A DNA stretch of 64,000 nucleotides. Origin: Ascaphus truei. Its lineage: Eukaryota; Chordata; Amphibia; Anura; Ascaphidae. A model generated the notes under the pieces. That model worked only from the letters and a program-made list of their open reading frames with translations. It was not told the origin of the DNA and did not search any database. This document shows positions 44,895 to 54,800 of the stretch, in pieces. Each line of letters starts with the position of its first letter. Positions within the stretch are counted from its first letter, which is position 1. A program made the translations under genes and the position numbers. Where the stretch lies: positions 140,573,048 through 140,637,047 of the forward strand of contig CM071570.1 in NCBI GenBank assembly GCA_036426205.1. Direction: 5' to 3'.

Positions 44895-45230
44895 CATAGT
44901 CTAAATCATAAAAATTATTAGGAAAGACCAAGGGGCTTCAAATTGCACTTATTTGAAGACAGAAGAGAAAGCAGAAAATCATAGAAACTAAAATACAGGG
45001 AAGCATACAGTGTTTAGAGAAAAGGACGTGATAGATCAAGAGATCACGATCTGAAATTACAGGATGGGAGGTTCAGGGAAAATGTGAGGAAGTGGTTTTT
45101 TTCACAGTTACCATCCCATACATACCATCCCAACAGAGGTGGTGAAGGTAGTACATGAATTCAAAACTTCTTGCAATAAACACAAAGCTATCATATAGAA
45201 GATATGTAAGAAAGGCAAGTGTCTAATAAT
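44895..45230 (+). pseudogene. LINE C-terminal fragment (CR1-like), weak
   Basis: Broken frames give DHDLKLQDGRFRENVRKWFFSQ near 45050-45105, and after a shift TEVVKVVHEFKTSCNKH near 45135-45190. This is the RxFFSxR ... EVVxAxSxxxFKxxLDxH pattern that ends many CR1-type ORF2 proteins. There are several stops. It is a 5'-truncated dead copy, or part of a repeat derived from one. Confidence 0.45.
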
Positions 45231-45699
45231 GTGTGAGGTTTCTTGTTTGTCAGTTAATTGTAGCTATTTACAGAAGCTTAAGATTTACAAGTCAAAGGAG
45301 GTACAGTATACACAAGATGCTCAGCATTGCATGCCCACCTCGAATGCTTTCAATAATCCTATTTTCTAATGCAAAACAAGTTTACTCAGAAGAATCAAAT
45401 AATGATGAATAGATAATGTAATATAGCAAACTGTAGGTAATAATTCAAATGTATTTATTTATAACATGTTTTACCAGGAAGTAATACATTGAGAGTTACC
45501 TCTCGTTTTCAAGTATGTCCTGGGCACAGAGTTATGATGACAGATACATGGTTAGAAATACATTGTTACATTAGTGAGCAAGGTTATACATTATATACAA
45601 GACACTGCATGCACAGTAAGAGATAACATATGTTATAGATGAATGTAATAGTTACAGACCAGATTAAAATGTGAGACGGCTTTAGTTTTGAAAGAACTT

Positions 45700-46404
45700 A
45701 GACTGGTGGTGGCAGTGAGAGTCTCCGGTAGACTTCCAGTTGTGGGGTGCACGGTAAGAGAAGGAGGAGCGGCCGGATAATTTGTGGAACCTTGGGACCA
45801 TGAACAGTTTTTTGGAGTCAGATGTCAGATGATAAGTGCTGCATGTGGTAGGGCTGAGGAGCTTGTTCAGATAGGTGGGTAGCTTGCCCAGAAAGTATTT
45901 GAAGGCAAGATAGGAAAGGTGAACTTTGCACCTAGACTCCTGTTATAACCAATCTAGTTCTTTGAGAATGTCGCAGTGATGTGTGTTGTAATTGCATTGG
46001 AGGACAAAGCAGCATACTGTATTAAGTTATAAAAGGTATCAAGATTGCCAAGGTGAGTTTGGGGTGCCATGCCATAATCTATGTCCCCATAGTCTAGAAT
46101 TGGCATCAGCATCTGCTGTGCGATGCGCTTTCTGACCAGCAGACTTAGGGAGAATTTGTTGCTAAATAGTACACATAGTTAGGCATAGGTTTTGGATGTC
46201 AGGGTATCAATGTGAAACCCGAATGTTAAATGGGAGTCAAACCATATGCCCAAATATTTGAAACTTGTAACAGGGGCTAGGATAGTATTAGAGTTGGTTC
46301 TAATCTGTAGCTCCTTCATTGGAAGATTTAGAAATTTAGCCTTGGTCCCAAATACCATTGTTACAGTCTTGTCAGTGTTTAGAAACACATTCTGGCTCCA
46401 AGTC
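45700..46404 (-). pseudogene. LINE ORF2 C-terminal part
   Basis: The minus-strand frame from 46406 reads SQNVFLNTDKTVTMVFGTK and TSFKYLGIWFDSHLTF, the RT thumb (NxDKTxxMxFG...KYLGxxxD). In broken frames downstream come LDYGDI, NLDTFY and a HLTSDSKKLFMVPRF-like region down to about 45730. The word WSQN...NT overlaps a diverged copy of the same segment on the far side of PLE3 (47857-47905). Confidence 0.7.
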
Positions 46405-46418
46405 AAGTCTCCAGAGAG

Positions 46419-46835
46419 TCCATCGTATCTGGAGATATTAAAACTCGCCTAGGAGTTAAAGGCATGTACAAATGCGGAAAGTGTAAAGCGTGTAACCATA
46501 TCTGTCAAGGGAAAACAGTTACATCAGGAGTTACTAACAAGGTCTACAATATTACAAGTTTCATTAATTGTCAGACAACGCATGTGGTCTATGCCTTACA
46601 GTGTAGCTGTAATTTACAGTACATTGGTAAGACAAAAAGACCGTTTAAAATGCGCATGTTAGAGCACCTGAGAAATGTTAAAAACATATCAAAAATAATA
46701 GCAAAGGGTATGCCATTAACTCCGCTTTTGAAACACTTTAAAGAAGTGCATAATAGTGAACCTGGTTGTATTAAATTTAAGGGACTTGAAAGTGTATCAC
46801 TAGGTACTATGGTTTCAATGAACTTATTGAATTGA
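46419..46835 (+). pseudogene. PLE3 GIY-YIG endonuclease (no RT)
   Basis: The frame is open from before 46419 and ATG is at 46464. It shows the YKCGKCKACNHI cysteine cluster (CxxCxxC), SFINCQTTHVVYAL, CNLQYIGKTKRPFKMRMLEH, and LLKHFKEVHN, the GIY-YIG catalytic core and a following H-rich block. The C-terminus deviates after SLGTMV, where other copies have an E-x-YW motif, so the last catalytic region is damaged. It is too short to be autonomous. A shifted upstream frame (46246-46452) ending SPESPSYLE belongs partly to the host LINE and is not a gene. Confidence 0.78.
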
Positions 46836-47221
46836 CTCCTTTTTTAAGATAAGGTATTCCGTTTTTAATAAAATGAATTTATTAACATTTATTTGCATTA
46901 ACATTTATGTATGTTTTTATATTTATTTGTTTTTATTTAATCATTTGTTCTTTTTTCCTTTATTTATATACAGATTTCAGCATGATTTGTTTACATAGTA
47001 TATCATTTATGGTGTTAGAGGTCTTTTTCCTGTATTTTTTCATAGGGGTGAGTGCAATGATTAATTTATACTTGCACACATCCCCCACATGAGTTGTCAT
47101 ACACCCTGTTGCCTGGTAACCTTATTTCAAGGTGTTTTAATCAGTGTAGCAATTAGGCAAAGTAAGGGTGTTTCTCTGAGGGGGCTGGTTTATTCAATCA
47201 GTTGCCGCCTATATATACGTG

Positions 47222-47294
47222 CGGATGACGCTGTACGTGTACTCCTGACGAAGTACTTGGTACGAAACGCATAGAGGTCACGACAGGTCATCCT
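47222..47294 (+). ncRNA. Hammerhead-ribozyme-like motif of PLE3
   Basis: The outer helix is GGATGAC (47223-47229) with GTCATCC (47287-47293), then CTGT/ACAG, CGTG/CACG, and CTC (47242-47244) with GAG (47274-47276). The core is CTGACGA (47245-47251), one extra A, stem II GTAC/GTAC with loop TTG (47253-47263), GAAA (47264-47267), CGCA, then TA at 47272-47273. It has the same order and the same extra A as PLE1, but unrelated helix sequences that still pair. Stem III is reduced to A-U plus a C/A mismatch. All hammerhead core bases are otherwise present. Confidence 0.72.
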
Positions 47295-47856
47295 GCGCGT
47301 GTATGCTGGTAAGCTGAGACGGAGCCTGCAGGAGACAGCAGCGGTTTTTTCCATCTCCGCGGTGCTGAGATCCGGATCCTGTGCAGCCACCGCGAGTCTG
47401 CTGACTGTCTCAGTGTGAGTGTCCGTTTCCCCTTGCCAGTGCCCAACCTTATGGCGGTTTCTATACAAATCTGTTGATAGGTTGTTTTCATGTTTGTTTT
47501 TTTCTTTCAGGTGGTTTTATATAAATTTTACTGTATTTGTATACTGTGCAGCTTAGGGTTTAGTCACCATCAGGTGTTCTCCTGGGTAGTACTTAGCCGT
47601 CCAGCTGCACAGCTGTTCTGAGGTGGGGTTGGATCCCCTCAGAGTTTGTGTGTATTTTTAATAAATTACCTTCCACTAATCCCTGGTGCGCATTTGTGCA
47701 TTTTTTATTATCTTGTATTTCAGGGTGCCCTCCCCCCTTTTTAAGGGGGGTTCACCTAGATTTGAGAGTTTCTGGGGAGACGCTTTATGTACATGCTGCA
47801 AAGGGATCATCCACACTATCATACAGCACGAGCGCTGAATATCCTGTTTTTTCTAC

Positions 47857-48604
47857 CTTCAGTGTTTTGAAACAGTTTGTTTTGGGACATCCAATTTTGA
47901 AGTCTCAAAAAGTCAGATTGAAGTATGTGTTCAAGGTCGGAGAGGCTGGGACTGCGTGCATATAAGATTGTGTCATCTGCATACTGTACATGTGTATTGA
48001 ATCTCCCTTACAAGCTAAGAGAAGATCATTGATGAACACTGAGAAGAGTAAGGGGCCCAGAACAGAGCTTTGCGGGACACCGCAGGTGATATCCAAGGGG
48101 TTGGAGTTAGAGCCTGAGATGGACACATATTGGGATCTACCTGATAGGTAGGAATGAAATCCATTTAAAGCATGCTTCCCAAATTCCAGAGCACTGGAAT
48201 TTGTTTAGCAAGATAACTTTATCAACATTATCAAAAGCCTTTGCAAAATCTAGGAATATTGCACCAGTAAGTTGTCCCAGTTCCATTCCACACTGGACCT
48301 CATTGCAAACTTTTAGGAGGGTAGTTACCGTGCAGTGTGTGGGGTGAAAGCCAGATTGGAATTGGCTAGGGAAATTTGTCTTGGTATATTAATCGCTTAA
48401 TTGGGAGTGGACACATTTTTCCATGACTTTGGATAGAATTGGGAGAAGAAAGATTGGCCTGTAGTTTGAAACAGTGTTTTTGTCACCACTTTTGAAGATT
48501 GGGACAACTATGGCAGTTTTCCAGGTTTTAGGGATATGGCCTGAAGACAGAATAGTGTTGACTAGGGAAGCAATCTTTTTGGCAATGGCTGGGGCACCAA
48601 GTCT
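47857..48604 (-). pseudogene. LINE reverse transcriptase core
   Basis: Read from 48604 downward in mixed frames: GAPAIAKKIASL, NYRPIFLLPILSKVMEKCVH, GFHPTHCTVTTLLK, FLDFAKAFDNVDK (catalytic motif A, about 48224-48262), GVPQSSVLGPLLFSVFINDL (48100-48040) and YADDT (about 47965, motif C). These are the ordered RT blocks of CR1/Jockey-superfamily LINEs. At least three frameshifts are needed. PLE3 interrupts it after LQNWMSQNK. Confidence 0.82.
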
Positions 48605-48750
48605 TATTTATTTATTAATAAAATATTTTACCAGGAAGTAATACATTGAGAGTTACCTCTCGTTTTCAAGTATGTCCTGGGCCCAGAGTAAAACAAATAA
48701 TACATGGTTACAAATACAGTTACATAAATTAGGAACTTAGATTGCAGTAA
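48605..48750 (-). mobile_element. LINE 3'-end fragment inserted in the LINE RT
   Basis: The block ACCAGGAAGTAATACATTG through TATGTCCTGGGC is nearly identical to 45470-45530, the 3' end of the host LINE family. It sits between the pre-RT linker and the RT, in the same minus orientation. It is therefore a later, short 5'-truncated insertion of the same family, or a SINE that shares its tail. Confidence 0.75.
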
Positions 48751-49493
48751 GGCAGGTCCACATTGGCTGCTTAGTTTTAGTTTGAGGAGCACTTGTGTAA
48801 TCTCTTCTTCAGATACTGGGTCAAATTGAATATTTTGGGCAGTGTTGGGAGAGGGTGCAGCTGTAGGGGTACTCTGAGAGTGAGGTTCATGTTGGTGGTT
48901 TGGATTGCGTTTTGCTAATAAGTTCATAGCACACCCCACAAAGAATTCATTGAATGTATTTGCAATGTCAGTGGGATTTGTCAGAGTAATATCCTCTTTA
49001 ATGATATTACATAGTTGCTGATGGCTAGAAGGCTGGAATATATTGTTGATAATCTTCCAGAAGTTAGCTGGGTTTGATGTATTCTGGCGAAAATTGTCAG
49101 AGTAATATTGTGCTTTTGTGTTTTGTTTGCCTTGTGCACATATTCCACAGGCATCTGTAGTTTTTAAGATCTTTGGTAGTTCTGGTTACTTTGTAACTTT
49201 TCCACACTGCATCCCTAAGATGGTGGAGCGCTATACGGTCAGTTGTAACCTCCCGTACTCTTATTCTGCGTATTGGAGCATGGGTATCCAGAGTTTTAGG
49301 AACTCGGATTGGAAATAGTAAAGTGCAGAATCGGGGTCAGGAATTTGGTCGTTTCTGTTCCAAGGGCAGCTGGTAAGGTCAGGCAGAAACTGTTGTGGGT
49401 TAAAGTTTCTAAATGTTCTAGTTAGGATAACTGTAGGGCTTCATTGGGTTGGTTTGATTTTCCTTACACAGTACATTATTGCACGGTCACTGA
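48751..49493 (-). pseudogene. LINE endonuclease tail and pre-RT linker
   Basis: In broken minus-strand frames: FSDRAIMYCVRKIKP (about 49490-49440), FNPQQFLPDLTSCPWN, WKIINNIFQPSSHQQL, DITLTNPTDIANTFNEFFVG, and SEEEITQVLLKLK. The NP-x-DIANTFNEFFV block is the typical linker before the RT in CR1-like elements. The endonuclease catalytic half is lost by 5' truncation. Confidence 0.75.
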
Positions 49494-52103
49494 AAATGGG
49501 GAAGAAGCATGATGTTTGTTCAAATCATTTTAAAGAACTAATATTGTAAGCATGCACAACTTTTCAATGGTGCACTTTGAAAAATACGAGTTAGAGATAA
49601 TTCAAATTAATTGCTTTATTTAAAAATAACAAAATGCTTTTGTGTACAGTACATGTAACATCTCTGTAAGTCATTTAGTCCACACACAATTGTCTCTATG
49701 GCCAATCAGTTTACTTTACAGCTGCATGAAGTGAAATACACTACTGTAAGTATAGTATATTGTTAGACTGAACGTAGAAAGATACTTATGGTTCCCCAAT
49801 TACCCAGTGCAGTATCATAGTTGAATGTTCTGGGTTTGCCAACATAACAAGCTATGGTATTTGAATGTTCTAGGTTTGCCAACACTAGCTAAATAAATAC
49901 CTTCAGCACATTCTCTATTGAAATCCTCATCAAAAACTGTATTTACCGGTTATTTCCTCATGGTCTTGTTTATAACACATACAGATATTTTGTACAATAC
50001 ACCTCCTTATATTTCTTTTACAAAACTGTAATTGAAAAATATTAATAATATATCATAATCACTCCATGGTAGAAACAGTGTTTAGTTGCATTCTTTGTAA
50101 ATCCAAATACACAGTTGGTATTTCATTAAATATTAAATTTCATATTTATTATGTATGTACAATACAAAATCACAGGCACAGTTCCTGACTATGTACCTTG
50201 AGTGAAAGAAAACGTGAATCTGAGAAGTAACAGTATGCTAATTTTGAATCAAAGGGTCCAGCAATACTGTGAAGTGGAACGTTTTGCACTGGAATGTTTA
50301 ATTCCTCAAATTCAAAAGTTTTTCCAGAGTAGTAGTATTTGTGCTGATAAAAAGTGGAACAAAAATTGTCTGTAAGCATCCAAATGAGTAGAAATTAAAT
50401 ATAAAATACCTTGCCTGGTTCAGACAGGATATTTTCATTAACACCATTCTTTTAAGCTGCAATTGCATTTATTTCAAATTTAGACTGTGCAGTATTTGGA
50501 AGAAGCTGCCACACAAGACTTACTGTATGAAAAATACATTGCTTTTATTGCGGCAGTCAATGTTTAGGTGTACTGTACACCTTAATCAGGACTTATAGAC
50601 ACATAGATGCCAAAACACCAGCAAAAAGACGCATGCCTCACCCCCCCGAGTGCCATAAGTGATGTCATTCCCAAAGGCTGACAAAAGTGGAAACCCAATT
50701 CCAAATATTATCACCATAAATATAAAGTAACAAGCAAACTACTGTATGCCACCAAATTAAGGTATTCCAGACCCCTAGAGTCAATGTAATCAGAGTGGCA
50801 AAACTGCTCTTAGAGAATTCACAGTTTTTAAGAGACCTCCCAGACAAATATTTCCATCAATGTAAATCCAAAACAGAACATTTGTGTAACTATTACATTG
50901 TTTTTTAGTGAGCAAAAATGAGCTTTGAACATGAAAAGCTATATAAATAACATGGGTGGTACAGTACAATGTATGTACAATAGCAACCAAAACAAACATG
51001 ATTGCATGGACGTTACAGCTAGTTACTTATTTCTTTTACAAACAGTCCTGTACAGATATAGTAGGTGTTATTTCCTCTGCTAACCTGAAATAACGCTAGA
51101 AATTACACAGTAAATATTGAGTTTGTAAAGGAGATGCATTACTATTATTTTTGATAGTGCCCTCGGTAAGCTTTAAGGTGATAATGTATTGCATTAACAG
51201 GAGCAATAATGCCTGCTAAATTTGTATGTGCACGAGCGTTCTCTCGACAGTAATAAATTCCATATAGATTTACGCAGGATCGATAAACATTGCAAGTACA
51301 ATTTTATGTAAAATAATACAAATGCAATTATTTAGTGACATGTTGCAGCTATAACTGGCATGAAAAAGCAAAACACCACACACTTTGACAATTTTTCTAC
51401 AAACACAGACACCTTCCAAGGTTCCTCTTTATACAATGTCCCTTCATTTCAATAATTACTATACTTAAAAGCATACATGTCACTATAATTTGACTTTTAG
51501 GAAATAATTTTTATTTTTTCAAGACTTGTATATTCTCTAATATGTGTCTTAACAAACTTATCCTGTAACGTCATCATGTAAAAACTTTGGAAGATTATGG
51601 AGTTTATGAATAAAAGTCTCCCAGCTTCAAAACTGAAGCAAAAACGTCACCAAATGTATCAAAGCATAACATCCTATGGTAACCTATGGGATGTTTTCCT
51701 TTGATAAAATCCTGTGCAGTTTTTTTTATTCAATTTTGTTGACAGGAGACTTTGAGTTATAGTCCTCTATCTTTGGGTGACCAGGGTAGTTGCATTCGTT
51801 TAGTACATACGCTTAACCAGGCGATAGATAGTGGCAAATAATTGGTGCTTTTAAAGTCTTTGGGAAGTAAGGTATTCATGCCTGGGATATATATTTGTAC
51901 TATATACATTTCTTATTAATAGGGCTTCATGCTGAAAGAGAATATGTACACACAACCTTGACTTTAAAGACAAATCTACCCCTACAATTACCTGTGAATG
52001 AGTTGGTCAATCAACAAAGTACAGTATGCATTCTACGACATACTACACAGAGGGAAAATTCAGTAAAATGTATAAAAATCAAATGGTTATGCACAGTAGC
52101 ACA
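49494..52103. other. Unclassified AT-rich DNA
   Basis: No gene or bounded repeat. A short tandem duplication (TTGAATGTTCTGGGTTTGCCAACA at about 49822, repeated at about 49860) is the only structure noted. Frames such as 50170-50379 have no motifs. Confidence 0.4.
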
Positions 52104-52107
52104 TATA

Positions 52108-52209
52108 GGGCCTCATGCAGTAAGCGTCGATTATGTGAAATCGGCAATCTTACCGATTAGTCATGTTATTGGCGATTTTTCCTCTCCGTATGCAGTGTGT
52201 GTGTGTGTA

Positions 52210-52244
<35 letters not shown>

Positions 52245-52348
52245 ATATTTTTTTTTTTAATTTTTAAAATATTATATAATATACACACACACACACACAC
52301 ACACACACGTTCCCCGGTGACACACAAACACACAGAACACTTCAAAGT

Positions 52349-52405
<57 letters not shown>

Positions 52406-52572
52406 ACAGCTACCAAGTGACACACACACACACACACACACACACAGTGATACCCGCCTCCCTAGCGCGCTTGCTGTCTCCTCTGTCAGGACAGCAAAAA
52501 GCTCCTGGTAGCGCGAGCGTCAGCAAGCGAGAGCACTGCTCAGCGATGCTCAGTGCACTATGTCCGAGGCCT
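52108..52572. mobile_element. Short TIR element (MITE) containing GT/CA microsatellites
   Basis: GGGCCTCATGCAGTAAGCG at 52108 faces AGGCCTCGGACATAGTGCAC inward from 52572. TATA flanks both sides (52104-52107 and 52573-52576). The left word resembles the GGG...ATGCACTAAGC end of the 17771 element, suggesting the same superfamily. Most of the interior is microsatellite. The TIR match is modest, so the class is tentative. Confidence 0.55.
52194..52446. repeat. (GT)n - AT-rich - (CA)n palindromic microsatellite
   Basis: A GT tract (52194-52245) is followed by T/A-rich sequence and then by CA tracts (52283-52308, 52350-52402, 52420-52446). The CA tracts are separated by related spacers ending AAGTGACACAC. 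GT on one side and CA on the other can pair to form a hairpin. Frames of C/V and H/T repeats across it are artefacts. Confidence 0.95.
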
Positions 52573-52577
52573 TATAG

Positions 52578-53225
52578 TGTCAGGTGTAGCACCAGTGAAG
52601 AGACACTACGCGGTGAGCTGCAGCCTGCAGTCTGGGATCAGACCACAGGTAACTATAGACATTAAGGGACACCCTCCGGCTGAAGCTCACTCAAGAGGCG
52701 GACACCTATGCGGACTAGAGGGAGAGGATTCAGCAGATGTCTTGGGATCAGACGGATCCTTTTTGCTCATTTAGTGGTACCTGGGTACAAGAGTGCACAG
52801 GGCGGCAAAGTGCACCAATGGTCCAAACGGGTAGCGCAACGCCCTACACTTGGTTGGGACTGACTCTTATTTGGGGGAAGACACCAGGGGTATTGGTGCC
52901 ATGCATCGTATGTACTTTGGTGAACACCCATCCTGTGTTGTTATTATTGTATTGTTTGTTTTATATTATATGGTACCGTTATATCGTTATTCTATTGTTA
53001 GTAAACCAATTGTTATATACTGGTGTGTGTATCATTGCACTGTAAGTTGTCCTGAAAGGGGTTATCGCGCTGCGCTGGGATCCCTCTCGGGTGGAGGCAC
53101 TGAACTGAAAACGAGAGCTCACCCCAGGCTCCCAGCTGCGGAGGCTCAGGCCTTCTGTGAGTCACAGGTAACGGCAGCACACGTAGTTCCCTTAGACACG
53201 GGGAACTACACTAGCTATAATATGT
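52578..53225 (+). mobile_element. LTR-like unit, weak
   Basis: CpG-richer DNA ending GGCTCAGGCCTTCTGTGAGTC and CACAGGTAACGG near 53170, parallel to GCTCAGGCCCTCCTG...CACAGGTATG at the end of the 3091-3870 unit. A GGAGGCACTG word at about 53092 also has a counterpart there. No termini, target duplication or coding region were found. Confidence 0.35.
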
Positions 53226-53639
53226 AAGGGCGCAGTCTATACGCTTATATCATTGGACATGTCATTTTATGTTCCAATCCTTTAAAGGTGTACACAGTGA
53301 ACCATAATTATCAAAATGTGAAAAATAAAGAATGGATCACACTATGGGAGCATGCACTTCTTCTCTCTCTTGTTAATTGAATGCAGGTTAAATATGGAAG
53401 TCTTTTCGGGATGTTTTTTTGAGTCTGCACCACAAAAAGCTGTGGTTGTGGGGAGTTGCATCCTGTTAATGTGCCCATGTTGCAATTGGTTAAATGCTCA
53501 TTATGAATGTATTAAAAGGAACAGTATACATTCCCCTGTACCTAAATAATGCACCCTGGGCACAAGGGTGTAATGAACTACAGAATAAGGCAAAGGCACA
53601 TGAACATTTTGAAATGATTTTATCGTAAAAAATATAATA
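53226..53639. other. Unclassified
   Basis: No gene or repeat recognised. Short frames here carry no motif. Confidence 0.4.
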
Positions 53640-53868
53640 ATAGTGTTTTCTTGTACAGTATAGCGCTGTGCATAGACATTTTACAGACACGAGTCCCTGG
53701 CCCATAGAGCTTATAATTCTTTGTTTTGGTGCCTTAGGCACATGGAGATAAAGTTATTTGAACAAGATTCCAAGGAGCTGACACAGGGAATTGAACCAGG
53801 TTCCCATGCTTCAAACTCGGTGTCATTGGTTTCAGAGCCAGTGTCTTTACTCACTGAGACAATCCTTC
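53640..53868 (-). mobile_element. tRNA-derived SINE with L2-like 3' end (copy 2)
   Basis: On the minus strand it starts GGATTGTCTCAGTGAG (A-box region, plus 53865-53850) and carries an exact B box GGTTCAATTCC at plus 53797-53787. A MIR-like core and an L2-type 3' end follow (AGCTCTATGGGCCAGGGACT, then ACAGCGCTATA). It is better preserved than copy 1 at 2320-2505. It is a SINE rather than a tRNA gene because no cloverleaf acceptor stem closes and the sequence continues into the L2-like tail. Confidence 0.8.
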
Positions 53869-54495
53869 AGCATAGAAAAAAAAACTCTTCTTCCCAACAT
53901 ACCGACCTCCCCACAGGCTGGTTTTTTAACCCTCTCGGTGGGGTGGGTGAAGATTTGCTTTATATTGTATTTGTCATTTCCCTAAAGGGGATTGTAATTT
54001 TGCTCCTTTTGTTCTATGCACAATATAACTATTTTGTACTCGGAAGAACAATCTACATCAAGAAATCCTACACATTTTCAGGGACTGATCCAGATCTTTG
54101 CTTCTCTTTTTAACCCCTTTGCTGCCATTGTAGTTTTAGTCCCCATTGGTAGTGAAAGTGTTACAACACCATAAAAAACATTTATGAACATTAGCATTTA
54201 TAGTGATCCACTTAGATTTTTTATTAGTATGTTTGAGGCAACACATCCCATAGAGGTTCATTGCAGTTACAAGAAAGAAAGGTCATTTGAGTAGTGATTA
54301 CCTTCCCTTTAATTACCACATTACACAAGGGTGCAGTTTATTTCTATGTGAATATGGCACATTTTCATATGCCCTGAAAAGTGCATGACAGCTAAAGTCA
54401 ATCCAAAGTCTTGATAAACACATTCTAACTATTAAAAAGGCAATCTAAGAAGGCAATTCTTTAAAAAAAAATTTTTTTTTCATTTTTAACATAGG
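53869..54495. other. Unclassified, with a possible MITE edge
   Basis: TTTTAACCCCTTTGCTGCC at 54108 resembles MITE termini (AACCCCTTTGCTG), but no partner end is seen. No gene. Confidence 0.35.
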
Positions 54496-54800
54496 ATTTA
54501 AGCAGGGGGTCTCTGGAGCTGAATCCCATTCATTTCAGCCTCAACGACCCCCTGCTTCTGGTGATAGATCTTAACAAGGGTTGCCGGTAGTCGATCTACT
54601 AGCAGGGATCATGCAATGGCAGACTTTCAAAGCTTCCGCACCCTACGGGCCAATAGGAAGCTGTGACGTCATCAGGTTCGGCTTCCAATTGGCCATCTGT
54701 CGCAGGATACCGGCACCCCCTATGGAGGACTGTATCTCGGGAAACAGGGGGTCCCCTGAGCTTAAATCAATGGGGTTCAGATCCAGAGACCCCTGCTTCA
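54496..54800. repeat. Foldback module H, copy 5
   Basis: AAGCAGGGGGTCTCTGGAGC at left pairs with the GGGGTTCAGATCC...AGAGACCCCTGCTT right end, and inner arms around GGAAGCTGTGACGTC fold back. Homopolymer A/T runs flank both sides. Confidence 0.75.

Larger units (their letters stand above)
46405..47855 (+). mobile_element. Penelope-like element PLE3, strongly 5'-truncated
   Basis: It starts within the protein (frame SIVSGDIKTRLG from about 46419), so all RT motifs are gone. It keeps the GIY-YIG domain, a 400-base spacer, a ribozyme-like motif (47222-47294) and about 560 bases of tail, ending near 47855 where LINE sequence resumes. About 40-50 bases of LINE sequence are present, diverged, on both sides (46373-46404 and 47857-47905), which suggests a long target duplication. 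Confidence 0.8.
45449..49493 (-). mobile_element. LINE (CR1/Jockey-superfamily type), minus strand, with two nested insertions
   Basis: The minus-strand 3' end is near 45449 with the tail AGTAATACATTGAGAG...TTTATTTATAAATA (read across strands). The 5' truncation is near 49493. In between, on the minus strand, are the end of the endonuclease, the pre-RT linker, the RT and the C-terminal domain. It is interrupted by a LINE 3' fragment (48605-48750) and by PLE3 (about 46405-47855). Without these the element is about 2.4 kb. Confidence 0.8.

Noticed and set aside
52166..52441. Cysteine-valine repeat frame
   Set aside because: It is a translation of a GT/CA microsatellite.
53787..53868. Possible tRNA gene from clear A and B boxes
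   Set aside because: There is no closed acceptor stem and the sequence runs into an L2-like tail, so it is a SINE head.
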